A stretch of DNA of 64,000 bases. It comes from Pohlia nutans (lineage: Eukaryota; Streptophyta; Bryopsida; Bryales; Mniaceae). The notes below the pieces were generated by a model, which was not told the DNA's origin, did not search any database, and saw nothing but the letters and a program-made list of their open reading frames with translations. Of this stretch, positions 44,962-57,068 are shown piece after piece. Location of the stretch: assembly GCA_022496805.1 (NCBI GenBank), contig CM040087.1, positions 5,778,001 through 5,842,000 on the forward strand, written 5' to 3'. Made by a program: the position numbers and the translations under genes. Positions within the stretch are counted from its first letter, which is position 1. Every line of letters begins with the position of its first letter.

Positions 44962-45860
44962 ATAATTTTTTGATTCTTCAATTCATGTACATTTAGTCAC
45001 TATTTCAAATATATTTTTTAGCTTAAAGCAGCTCCACCGCAACCCTCCTAGAGTCCCTCCCACTCCAAAACTAGATGAAAAGTGCCAAGGGCCCTTCCAA
45101 AATGCCTCTTGACTCTAAATCCTAGCGTGTTAAGAAATGGCCCTCCAAATCACTATTTAGTTGACTATATCCCCACATTCTACTTGTGGTTGGTCCATTG
45201 ACTATTTAGTGTGCACTTTTGATGTGTGAGGGGCCTCCAAGGGTGGGAAAGTGTAAGTGCAAGTGCAAGTGCAAGGGCTCTCTAAATGCAAATGAATAAT
45301 TTTAGCGAGTCATCTCTAACGTGTAGGAGTGGGAAAGCCACGGGCATGGGGAAGCCACGGAAATGGGGGGAATTACCTTACCTTAGAAGGTCATGCAGAA
45401 AGCATGGGAATAAGGTAGAGGGTGGTGATACATACAAAGAAGTATATGTCGGACTGATGGAAGCCGGATGAGTGACACTTGGCAGGGCATGACATGCACA
45501 GAGTGTTTGGAGGTTTGGACTTATTTTCCTCTCCTACAGCCTAACTTTCAGACCTAAGTTACAGTATTGCAAATGGACTTCTTTTCCCCACCATAACTTC
45601 AATTGTCAGCACCACAACTTTGACATGCATAGGGCCGGGCGAGGTGTCCTCAGCCGCCGTAAATTGCGAATTAAACAAACCTTTCAACAGAGACATCAAA
45701 TTCTCGAGTTGTCCCTTTTGTACAGTCTATTCTAACGTAGAAATCGACACCCAATGTAGACTTACTTGCTCTGAAATTGTCTCACAAAGTGCTTTTGGAA
45801 ACATCGTCTTTCTTACATCTCATTCGTTGCCTTCAAATTTTAATAAGGATTGTTTTTCTG

Positions 45861-46225
45861 AGGGCCGCTTCACACTATGGCCAAAGGTCAAGAGGCCGTT
45901 GATTTCCACCAATCAAATTGCAAGAAACCATGGTTTCGGCCTCTCGACCCTTCACACCAGAGGCCAAAGTACAAAGGCCGTGGACCTTCAAAATGCTTAC
46001 ATGGCAACACTTTTTGACCAAGGTGACGGCCTCTCGAGAGGAAGTTTGGGTCCTACATTTTGCAAGACCCGTTACTATGGTCGAGAGGCCGACGATTTCT
46101 TTTCATAAAAAATGAAAACTATATTTCATGCCTATTTTTAGTAGATTTCTTTGGACTCTCAACAAAGTTTGGACTCTCAATCCCACGGCCTCTCGACTTG
46201 GACGGCCATAGTGTGAAGCGGCCCT
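45861..46225. mobile_element. TIR element with GGCCTCTCGA repeats
   Basis: Ends AGGGCCGCTTCACACTATGG and CCATAGTGTGAAGCGGCCCT are perfect over 22 bases. The motif GGCCTCTCGA (or TCGAGAGGCC) occurs at least four times inside in both orientations, with weaker variants. The ends recall hAT elements, but no 8-bp duplication is visible. The 162-codon frame starting at 45620 runs through it and is not supported as a gene. Confidence 0.8.
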
Positions 46226-46244
46226 AATATGTCTATGGGACGGT

Positions 46245-46813
46245 TTAACCCTTTGACGTCCCAGTTCTACGTTGTTTTCAAAGATTTGTTTTTAAAGATT
46301 TATAATTTTCAAAAATTATAAAATGTTTGATGAAAACCAAAAATGGAGTTGATGTACAAGACAAAGTTGTAAATGTCAATGTGAAGATCACATTTGTACG
46401 GTTGGATTTATCATATATTTCTTCAATATTTTTTAATTTATTTTGCAAGATTTCCTCTTGAAGTTCAATTAAAAAAACCTAAATAAACAAATAAAAAAAA
46501 TTGTAATGAAATTGTAATAACCTGCACTACGAGACAACATGGTTTCCATTATTTGATTCTCCTTATTTTGGAAAATCATCTTTATGGTCTTACTTTTTGA
46601 ACTAAGAATGAAACTTGACATAAACCACTTGTGTTGTTTTTCAAAAAATCATAATAACCTATTTTGAAGATCCAAACCGTACGAAGGATAGTGAACTTGC
46701 ACAAGAACCATGAGAGATTTTGGTGGATGAAAACTGTCCAATTCAGATGGAATTCAATCAATTTGAATTTGTTCGTTGTCTACTATGTAGACGCAGGCGC
46801 CTCAAAGGGTCCA
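46245..46813. mobile_element. TTAA-ended element, subgroup 2 (copy 1)
   Basis: Starts TTAACCCTTTGACGTCCCAG and ends GCCTCAAAGGGTCCA (right TTAA mutated). Collinear along its whole length with the copy at 62632-63179: shared blocks include AAATGTCAATGTGAAGATCAC, TTTTTGAACTAAGAATGAAAC, ACCTATTTTGAAGATCCAAA and TAGTGAACTTGCACAAGAAC. It begins 19 bases after the preceding element's end. Confidence 0.75.
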
Positions 46814-47622
46814 CTAGTCTAGACAACTTTCACTTTGATCATTCATAGCCATTACATGATTTATTCAAAATTTATATACTTATTCTTGAAAAAACATCAT
46901 TATCAATTGCTAATCGTACAAAAATATCCTACCTCCAAAATTGTCCCTCCGCAACTTTGTCGGAATTGCTTAAAAGCACAAATTTAGGTATTTTTACCTC
47001 ATACAAGAATAATAGGTGTTGAGTGCTATTGTAGAGACATTGTTCCTTGTTGTTGAGGACCAACCCATGTAGTTTAAGAATGTTATGAGGTGAGTGGGAT
47101 AGAAAGTGATTTCAATTCAATTTCTTTACACCCATTTGGACCCTCCCTACGTAAGCAATTGAGTTGAATAATGGGCTTACGTTTTGGTTTGGATTTTTAT
47201 ATCGAGTCTCCACACTAATTATTGAAAAGAACAACAATATAAGTATGAGGCTTTGTTCTAATCTTCTTTATATTTATTGTACATATATGATTTGATGAGA
47301 GGATTATTCAACAACAACTTTTAAGAATTTGTAGAAGAGGAAGAATATGAGATTGCGATCATTTGGTCACTCTTCTAATCCCGTCTCTCAATCTCTGAAG
47401 AACCTATTCAAAGGTGAAACCCCAATACCACATAATCGTGATACAACGCTCTTTCACCAACCAACCAAAGAACTCATGATTTGGTGATAAAACTTAACAC
47501 TAAACATACCTTTATACAAACTAACACTCACCCACCACTACTAACTTCGCTTCTTTTTGTTACTCTTACTGTTACTTTGTTTTGGTTACTATAGTGTCCA
47601 TCCTCGAAAGGGGAGAGTAGTA

Positions 47623-47735
47623 TTGTTCCAATGTCCCTTTGTCCGTTGGGCATCGGGTCATTGACATTACGAACGGACACTTTATTCACGCCGGCCCATT
47701 CCTTTGGGCTGGTGTTTCTATCTATCTGAAACCCC
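47623..47735. repeat. 110-bp dispersed sequence (copy 1)
   Basis: Shares with 58925-59037 the run CATTGACATTACGAACGGAC (one base different) followed by ACTTTATTCACGCCGGCCC, then a GGG.CTGG.GTTTCTAT block and a TATCTATC tail. GC-richer than its surroundings. Type unknown: possibly a short SINE or MITE end. Confidence 0.7.
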
Positions 47736-47739
47736 AATT

Positions 47740-50650
47740 TCTTTGTAGATGGAGAGTATTGTCTAGTCTCTACACTCGTCTCCACATTAGGGCATTGAGA
47801 GGTATTCTAAAACTACATGTACATGTTGTTTTTGTTATAGATATTTAACAAGCAATTTAATTCTCACGATTTTTTTACGAGAGTTGACCTATGCAGCCAC
47901 ACCAATCACATTGGCTATTAATTCATCAATTATGATATAACCACACAATCAAATTAAAATTGGACTTTTTAAATTCAATTTAAAACTTTAACTTTCGCAC
48001 TGTAGGTCCCAACGCACCCGTGCATCCTTTCTCGTTGAGACCTTTCCAATGGTACCAAAAATGTGATTAAGGGGGTGCACGGTTGGAGAGATCTTAACGT
48101 AACAAACAAAACAAACAAACATCCTATCTCAATGTGTAGATAGTTTTAGGGAAACACGAGTGAAATGACCAAGTTAGTGAGGTTTATTCTTGGTGCTTTT
48201 TTTTCCACGTATTTTCCGACGATGAAGGTGCTATACTTGGCCATCAAGGTCGGCATCTCATGCTGAATAATAATTATTTTTGCATAAATGTTGTAAAAAT
48301 ACTATTTTAAAACCATAAAATTATATTATTTTTGCTAAAAAAATCCTACAGATATGGGCTTTTGTTTTTATAATTATTTGTTGTTGACAACGACAATCGG
48401 GTACGTTTGTAGTTTGATTAGAATTGGGTGCATGTTGCAAAGGTTACATAACCAAAATACCAAAATTTTGAATGAAAATCATTCCAATGCCATTTTGCAT
48501 AAAATTTAGGGTAGAGGTCGTTGTTCTTGACAAGGATTAAGCTCGGGTGGGTCACTCTTCATATATTTTGGGTACCACGTGCGGCGAGGGGGTGTTTTTT
48601 AGGGGGCTATTTACCTCCTAGCTGAAATTAAAAGGACCCCTATGATTACTTAATGGGAAAAAATGGCCTATATTATGGACTCTATCATTTTTTTATAAAA
48701 CGGCGACCAATGCAATTTTTTATATGCTATCTTCTTTGTAAAGGCTTAAATATAATCTAAAAGTAACATGACTTTCAAAATTTGAGAAAAATGGCCTCAA
48801 AAAAATGACCTGAACTTAACCTTCTTTCATACATTTTGGAAAATGTACACAAAATCCTTCAAAGTTGTTCCAATTTCAGAATCAGTGCTATCGATGTTCA
48901 CTTTGATTTTCTTTTGAAGCATTACCTTACAGTTGAGTAGAAAAACAATAGGCAAACAATAGAACTACATGAGTCAACCACCAAGCAAATAACCTCATAC
49001 CATGCAAGAATTGAGCTTTCATCCACTTCTAAATCTATTTTTCGTCCACCGCGCAGCTGACCGCCTTTTCCTACCAACTGTGCTCCGGCTGTTTTTCCCC
49101 CCAAAACAGGCTGTACTCAATTTAATACCTTGGATCCCAATATCCCATTAGCAATTCCCTAAATTACATGTACTAAAATCATAATGGACCAGAATTGTGG
49201 TGTACCTAAATTATTTATAATGGCCTATACTATTTCATTGCATTCTATCTTATTTGTAATTTTTTTTATAAATTCTTATAAATTTTACCTATGATGAATA
49301 AAACCCATACTATTTTCTGCCGTACGTTGTTTGTAAAATGCAGTAAGTGACCCACCCGAGGGATTAAGTAGAAGTACATGGTTAGTTCAACATACATGAA
49401 TGTCCGAATAATTTTGCCGGTGAAAGAGTGAGAATTATTGTTCACCACAACCTTAAATGTGCTTACTTTCAATGGTATAAATCATCTACCTTATTCATAA
49501 ATCATAAATAATAAGATATCACTAATACAACAGTGACTATTATATATATTTTTTATTGGCTTCTATCTATGGCATTGAAAATTTAAAGAAGGATGTACTT
49601 GAATCTACACTATTTTATCCTACTAGCTAGGGTGAAAATTAAAGTCCCTTTAAAGTTATGAACAATGTACATCATATACTAATTATTTGCTTTTGCTAAT
49701 TTGAATGTATTATAAATAGTGTGGGTTAGGTAAATTAGTGTCATATGCACTATTTGGATAATTTAGTGTTGCTTCACTTGCCATTGGTGGCTACACAATT
49801 AAATATGTTAACTTGCATATTTAAAAAAAAGAACAATTTTTAAACTTTGGATCAACATTGTAACCATATTTGGGCTTTTATACACTCATTTCTAATATAA
49901 AAGCTTGTTTTTTTTCATGTTAGCTTCATTTTGTACACTTCATTTTTGACATAGTTAAAGTGGAACATGATTGGATTCATATATAGGGTGCTGAATATTT
50001 AATTAATTTCTTAAAAATAAATTTCAGCACTTTTACTTAAAAAAGAGCTCTTCTTTAAATTTGAAAAAACAATGAAAAAACAATCTTGAAAATTCAACAT
50101 GTATTAAAATAAAAGAATTAGTGCAAAGGCCAATCATGTACTACGATGCTAAAGTTATAGGTGTTCAAGTCACAATTTTTTTTCTATGTCACATGTTGCT
50201 TGCACTTCCTCCTCAAATTTTTTATTTTTTTATTTTTTTTAGTATAATGGCGAGAATTCCATTGCAAGAAAAAGAATACACACCGTTGCAAAACCGAGCA
50301 AGGCAAACCTGACTGGCGAGATTTAAAATTTTTTACCACCTGATATGCGCTACCTAACTACCAACCAATCTACCTAAAGATACCTCTACCCGGACGGGTA
50401 TGAGTCCATTGAACCTGATCTCCCTGAACAATACATCACTTCCTCCTCAATTTCACTTCCTTGCTTCACTTCTGGCATGCATATTGTTATTCTTGGGTGT
50501 GTTCATTCAAACCTATATTGTTATGTATTTTTGATATCATATTCAATTACTTTTAATGACGATAATTGCGCAACTTACTTTGTAATTCTTTTTATAAAAA
50601 ATAAAATAAAATTTGGTTTTTAAAATTTCCTTTAATTTCCTTATGGAATA
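47740..50650. other. AT-rich intergenic DNA, no gene seen
   Basis: Only short frames without features. The frame at 49104-48922 (minus) and others lack codon structure. No element with clear ends was found. Confidence 0.45.
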
Positions 50651-50679
50651 GGTTTACTCTTTGGAAAAAATCAAGGTGC

Positions 50680-50910
50680 ATGGACAGAAAGGAGATGGAA
50701 GATTGGAAGGTCATCAATAGGGATCACAAGGAAGTCTTGGCAAGCAACAACCCACTTTACCTGGCTGACAATCTGCTGCAAGGCAGTGCAAATCATACAG
50801 TATCATCAAAAAGGACACCTTCAGGATATCCTATGGAAGACTGGCTCAAAAAAATCTCTAAAGTGGAGCAGTTTTACAGTAAACTATTCTCTGACTCTGC
50901 CTGTATTTAG
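50680..50910 (+). CDS. Small open frame of unknown standing
   Basis: A 76-codon frame from ATG to TAG with balanced, hydrophilic composition (MDRKEMEDWKVINRDHKEV, then YPMEDWLKKISKVEQFYSKL) that looks more protein-like than its AT-rich surroundings. It has no visible promoter, introns or relatives. It may be an isolated exon, a pseudogene fragment or chance. Confidence 0.25.
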   Translation: MDRKEMEDWKVINRDHKEVLASNNPLYLADNLLQGSANHTVSSKRTPSGYPMEDWLKKISKVEQFYSKLFSDSACI

Positions 50911-52500
50911 ACATAGTTAGGTACCTCTTTCTTCTATTTAGTGAGATGTTTTAAATAATGTTGTCTTTATATTAACAAAACCAATAGAGTTAACCGAAAA
51001 GAGTTTTTTAAAGTAGAAACTCACCTCATACTCACTTAAGACTCTTTTTGAGTTCAAAAAAACTGCAAAACTAATCTTTGGTGAGTTTGACAACAATATA
51101 AAGCAAAGCCCTGCACCACCATAACTTGTGACCTACCCAATGCTGAAGGAGTGTTTTCATAAGTTCCTTCTAATTAGACGTACTATTCATGAACGGACCA
51201 ATGGACTATTCATGAACAATGAGTGTCAAATTTTCCTTTCATTGGCATGCAAACTCAACTTAGAAGCTACATAAAACTTGTCTTGTTTTCGGATAACTAT
51301 AATGTACAAAATATTCTTTAGCAACTGGGGATCACACCTTGGAAATCAACAACATCTATCAAGAAATCACATAGATTGTTTTCTAACTTCAACTAATTCA
51401 AGCGAAGAGGGTTGGAGAGTTGAATCATTTTATTAGTAGTTTCTCTATAGCGTTGATACAATGTAAAGGGCGTGATTCAACAAGTTATTAAGATCCTTAT
51501 GTAAGCTAGAAATTTTGCAACTTTTGAAGAGACCACAACAATTCCTAACATGCCATTACAATCGTCACAAGTGATTAGTCCAAATACCATAAACTAGGTA
51601 GCAGTTCCGACACTTGATTGCTGAATAATTATTAAAATCACAAATTTTTTATCGACACTTTGCTATAAATAGCGACTATTCACATTTTTTTTCTCTTGTA
51701 TTTTTTGGAAAAATATATCCATAAATTACGGATACCTATTTTTAGAATTATTTTGGTAACGAAACTGCTACCTAGTTACAGTACTGTAGTTGTCATAATC
51801 ACAAAAGCCTGAAAAGCATTTCAGTCTTTTCACTGCCAATTTTTTAAAACTTTTTTTTGGGCACAAATGTACTCAAATGAGAATAACAGTTCTTCAAAAG
51901 GACTTTCTTCTAAATTGTCTCCGCGTAAAACATCATACTGTTGCAGTCAAAAGGTGGGTAAACGGATGAAAACCAAAATGGATGAAAACACGGTTTCCAA
52001 TGGTCAAATCATGAACTGTAGCAACCATGGAAAATAGTGTAGCCAGGCAAAAAACGCTGGCAGTTTTCCGCCCCAAAGAGAAAAGAGCCATACACGGTCT
52101 GAGAGGTGTGAAGTGTAAAATGGCGGACGAATGGGAGCCCGCCAGGTCAAGAGCGCGGGCGCGGTCAACGGGGTCCGTTGCCCCACGCCCGCCCGCCGGT
52201 CAGTCGTGGATGGTAGGCATGGATGGTGATGACTCATGGCCCATGGATGGATCCTCATGGCATGGCATGGCCATGGCCATGGGTCTATCCGTCGGGCTTG
52301 CGTGGGAACCAGGGGAGAGAGACGACGGACTTGCAATGACCGGGCGGGTGGGGGCAATTGCTCACGCAGATTCGATGAGCAGATGCGCAAGCGCGTGAGC
52401 AGGCGATGCCGTAACGACGAGGGCACATCTCCAGTTCCCGATCGGTTCCGGTCTCGTGCCAATTGGTGACCTGTGCAGGAAGCGGTGCTCTGTTTTGTGC
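50911..52500. other. Intergenic DNA and upstream region of the MED26-like gene
   Basis: AT-rich up to about 52090, then GC-rich with many CATGG repeats (52195-52290), which fits the proximal upstream region of the gene starting near 52.5 kb. No TATA box was recognised. The 200-codon minus frame 52606-52004 overlaps this GC-rich part and lacks domains. Confidence 0.4.
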
Positions 52501-52549
52501 AGGCTCTGCGCTGGTGGCGTTTCACTAGCTTTTCCATGCCGCCTTGCTT

Positions 52550-54189
52550 GTGCTGCTGCCTCGACTCCCTCGCCTCCTCGAGCACCGCTCTTCCACGCTC
52601 TTTCATCCTCTGACGCGGTCGTTTTGGCGGAGCTTTGTCGTCACCTTTGGCGGTTGTCGTCGTCGCCGTTCTTTAGGTCTTAGGGTAAGTACGAGCCACG
52701 TCGGAGTTTCCTTCTCTTTTGTCTGTGAATGTCTAAGTACGTCGGTCTTGTTGCCTTTTGGAATACGAGGTTGTGCGCTCTGGTCGTGTTTTGGCTAATT
52801 TTGAATGTTTTCGGTTTGTGTGAATTCGCGTTTCGGTGTATGAGCTGAAGTTTTGATGATTGCGTGGTTTGTGAAAGGCGGATGTGAGTGTTTGGAATCG
52901 CAGGTGTACCTATGACCGTTTTGGTTGGATTCGCAGATGATGCGGAGTTGACGTTCCAGCTTCGTGTGCCAGAGCACTGTTTCCATTGAAGTGGAAGTTG
53001 AATGCGCGGACAACAGGGGAAAGTGTAAAGCTTCGGTGACTTTCAAATCTGGACCAGGTTGGTAGCAGATAACCTTCACAGGCGAGGATTGTGCAGCGAA
53101 TCTATGATTCGTGGAGCATTGAGAATATTAGGGTTCAGAAGTCGTTTTTTGAATGCGCGATTGGTGTATGATGCGTGTTAGGGCTTGCGTTTCTATTGAA
53201 GGCATCTGCGATGATGACTGAAGGCAAAGGAATTTAAGGTGGCTGCAACTATATCATTTGATAGGTCGGAGTGACTTTTAGTGACTACGTGGTACGGTAC
53301 TCGACAGAGTTTCTATGGCTTTGTTTAGAAGGAATGTGCAGTTGTGCACGTTTGACAATGTGGTGATGACCAATTGCTGTCCAAGTATGGGGTGAGAGAA
53401 TCGCCAGGGTTACGACTTGTTATCGCTTTCCAAGTGATTTATTCTTTGGAGGAGGATGATCTGAGTCCGTACAATGGTCTAGGTGGGCCCTTTCTGCTCA
53501 TAACAGTGAATGGTTCGTGTAACTTTCACTGAATGACAGTTTTTGCGCCTTCCGTATTGTTGGATTACGGTACTTCAAGATGTGGGTACTTATGGTGTAT
53601 AGGGTGTGACATCCTATGATCACCAACACACTATTGAAGGTACATACTGGGACGAAGCGTGCTCCAACTCGAAGTCTCTATCACTCACTTCGAACTCTTT
53701 CACCGTGTACGTGTCTGCAGCGTAATGTGGCATGCTGTAGGCAAGGACACAAGAGTTTGTACTATCACGTGAGATCAGAAGTGCACATTCCTCGAGTATT
53801 GAAAGTATCTTGGGCTGAGTGGACGTAAATGTGCACATTCATGCCTGTCAAGTTTGGTTGAGGATTGAGAGGGGGTGTTGTTCTGTTTACTGTGCGTAGA
53901 GATAGTTGGAGACTGAGGGCACTGAATAATTACTACGGACTTTGACAGAACTGGCCACTTTAGGGCGGAAAACTCGGAGAGCCCCTTCAACTGCTGGTGG
54001 GTTGGCATTAACGATTCTTGATTGGAGTTGCGCTCCGATCCGGGATGGTGATGGGGGCAATCAACTCGGCGTTGCGAATTGAAACAGAATGGTAAAAGGA
54101 GCGAAGGGTGAAGACGAGGTGTTGGCTGTGGGCCCCTTGTGTCCTCAGGTCAACTGTAGTCAGGGAAGCGGTAGGCAAAGTAGGACAAA
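52550..54189 (+). other. 5' UTR and leader intron of the MED26-like gene
   Basis: A strong donor (TTAGG/GTAAGT, GT at 52685) and a strong acceptor (TGTGTCCTCAG ending 54148) frame an intron of about 1.46 kb, leaving a 41-base second leader piece before the ATG at 54190. The pyrimidine-rich start (TTTCATCCTCTGACGC near 52600) suits a plant transcription start. Long leader introns often raise expression in plants. The transcription start is not fixed. Confidence 0.55.
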
Positions 54190-57068
54190 ATGGATACGAG
54201 GTGGCGCAAGTTTTTTGATGGAGCTGGAGCGGACATATGGACAGTGATAGAATTTGCATTGGACATCGCTGCCACAGATTTCCCCCATGAGCTTCGAATG
54301 AGACGAGATGCTTTTGTGGAGAAGCTCTTCGCTCACCCTTCTCTGCTTTCAAAATCTAATGGATGCGTGCCAGTTGTTGCCTGCCACGACGTCGAGGAGG
54401 CTCAAGATGACAAGAGTACAGATCCTCCCGAGTACGATTATGACCATGTTAGAAACGACCTTAGTGATGATGACGATAGGCTGGTAGACGCAAATGAGGA
54501 ATACGACGAAGCGGAAGCTTTGAATGACGCTATGGAGGAAGAGAATCGGCAAATGAAAGAGGTGTTGAGGTTGAAGAGAACCCTTGCGGGTGTACCTGAG
54601 GTATTCAACTGTTTAGTATGTCGCCTTCTCTGAATGTGTTGTATTTAGAGAGAAAGGCTCTTTCGTTTTGGTTGTGTGAAGGTTGATAGATGATCTCATA
54701 CTTCTAGTACGCTTAGTTATATTATATATCTTTAAAGTGATCGAACCAGCGAGCATGTCATCAGTGTTGCTTCAGCTATAGACGTTGATCTTTTGTAGCA
54801 TTTGATCCTCAGTGGGTATGAGCATAAATAGTTTTCATATGACTGCCCGCATATACAAGGATGGATCTCAGATACGTGGCTTCGCTATGCAGGACGAGAA
54901 TGATGTGCTGACAGCATTGTGCCGATTGGAGGAAATGCATATATCTGTGGAGGCACTGAAGGTAGGACTTTTCAGGCATTTGATTTCCCACCTCCATTTG
55001 CACTTAATGAAATATTTCTGAGCTTTAAGGGCTCCCCAGCGTGATGCTGCTGTTCACTGGTAGTTTTGTGTATTAATATAGGAAATGTGATACTGCAGGC
55101 TACTGAAATAGGCAAGGAAGTGAACGCATTGCGCAAGCATCCGTCCAAGCGGGTCCGGTCCATTGCAAAGGGCTTAGTGAGGTAAAATTCAGAGAACGCA
55201 ATTAAGTTTGTGGTTTCTTGATGTTTGCAGTCTCAATTGTTTTCAGTATCACTGTGGAGTTCAGCACTTAAAATTTGGCGCACATTTTGTGTGCCTTAAA
55301 ATCTTGTTGAAGTGTCTTACTGAAGTTATCATGGAGTGGGTTGGTACATGTGGGCTTACACTTGCACTTATATGTGTGCTTACACTTATATGTGTGCTTT
55401 GGTAAACACTCCAGAGGCTGGAAGGATCTTGTGGATGAATGGGTAAAGAGTGCAGGGGATGTTGCTGCAGCAGCAATGGCAGGTAAACTGAAACGTCTTC
55501 TAGTGCCTCTCTTGACTTGTATTCTACTTGCTCAATGATCAGATTTAGATTTTCTTTTTTACTTTACCTCTTATCTCCTGTTTGTTGAAGGGGTTCGTTT
55601 TTTGTGCAGGATCAGACTCAACCGGTGTAGACAATGGAGACGAGGGTTTACCTTCTCCCCCTCTAGATCCTGGTGCTCTCTTAGCTTCTACACGAACAAA
55701 TTCTATTGAAATGTCTCACTTTTTTGACGACTTCTTGGATGATTTGTGTAAGTGATTTTCAAGAGCTAATCTACCGTCTTATCTCTTTGACTGCGGCATT
55801 TGTAATAATGTGAACAAACTAGCACGTGGTTCTAGGGGTACAAAGTGTTTCATTTCTGAGATACCTAGCGAATCAAAATTTTGAATTGTATAGGGCTACA
55901 GCAATACTAGATGCGAAGTCCATGGGATGGACTTACGTCTCATACATGGAGGACTGAGATGTCGTTCTGTCTGCACAGCTGCAGGCTCAGGTCCCAGCCC
56001 ACCCTCTTCCAATGGAGTATGTGACGATTTAGTGGCTCCTTTGAGCAAGCGGCAACAACAAAGTAGGGGGCCAACAGCTAGTCCTGAATCCCAGGCTCCA
56101 AAGGCTAAGGGAAGGGTTAACACATCAAACAGTCACCTTGAGATTCGAAATGGTGATGGTAGGCCTATCCAGTCCAATGGGCGGAGAGCCTTCGATATCC
56201 CTAATGGTACCGATAGATCAGCAAATGGTATTAGCAGAGGTAATTCTGGCCCCGGACGACCGGTTGAGAGGTCTGGAGCTCCTAAGTCAAATGGCAATGG
56301 TTTGGTGCGGAAATTTGAGACAAAGCCTCCTGTTCCAAAAGAGCACAAGCCAAAACCTGAGCAGAAGGTATGATTCTTCTCAAAGTCTTTCTTGTTACAT
56401 GTAACCGAATGACACGAGGATTGGTCTGCAAACATACTGGTAAAATGTGGAGACTTTATTAGAACGGGTTTGAGTATTTGGGTAGTTTTCTGACTGCTTC
56501 ACGGCACAGTTCTTTGTACCTCCTTGCCCTGATTGTAGGTAATGTTTTTGCAAAGGTTAAATAATTACATTTTTCCTCTTTTTTATGTGAAGCGTAGATT
56601 GCACTCTTGCAATGTAACTATGAAATGTTCGTAAGCCAAACACTGGTTTCAATATTTCATCAATATTTGGACTCCCAATTCTCATGACGAGCTGATTCGC
56701 ATGTCGCAGAAACCTCAAGAACCAGAAGAGAATATGAGTGTCGCAGCCAGACTTGAAGCTGCCAAGAGAAGGTTGCATGAAAGATATGAGCAAGAAAAGA
56801 GCGGTAAGTCACCTGTCATTGACAAGGAAATCATTATATGCATTGAATGATGTTGAGCTTGACTTCTTCGGTCATATTATTGCTTTGCTGGCCACTTACG
56901 CCCGAAGGTTGGTGTGGTGTTCCAGCTAAAAGGCAGCGGGTGGTGCAAGTCATGGAATTGACAGAACTCCCTAAAGGAGGGCCCAACCGAGCAAAGGTGG
57001 GTCAGAACCACCTATCCGCAAAGCCAGCTCTTCCAAATCGGTTTAGGCAACAGCAAATACGGAAGTGA
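54190..57068 (+). CDS. MED26: Mediator subunit 26-like protein, 8 coding exons, 464 aa
   Basis: Exons 54190-54600, 54893-54961, 55099-55181, 55415-55482, 55610-55747, 55979-56367, 56710-56803 and 56926-57068; all introns GT-AG, all phases agree, ending AAG-TGA. The start WRKFFDGAGADIWTVIEFAL and the DAEALNDAMEEENRQMKEVL segment match plant MED26 proteins. Residues about 110-205 form the TFIIS N-terminal (LW) helical bundle: ATEIGKEVNALRKHPSKRVR, then GWKDLVDEWVKS. A long Ser/Pro/Asn-rich linker follows (exon 6). The C-terminus has ARLEAAKRRLHERYEQ and AKRQRVVQVMELTELP, the conserved plant MED26 tail. The protein is nuclear. In animals MED26 recruits elongation factors to Mediator; plant copies are annotated by homology. 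The exon 6 acceptor could be 55978 or a nearby AG (55985), which changes only its first residues. Paralogue (26a, b or c) undetermined. Confidence 0.93.

Noticed and set aside
45620..46108. 162-codon frame as a gene
   Set aside because: More than half of it runs through the TIR element at 45861-46225, and the rest has no features.
52004..52606. 200-codon minus-strand frame opposite the MED26 leader
   Set aside because: Arises from GC-rich promoter and leader DNA with CATGG repeats; no domain or splice evidence.
53616..54352. Short frames in the MED26 leader intron and first exon antisense
   Set aside because: They lie in a well-defined intron or opposite a confirmed exon and have no protein-like content.
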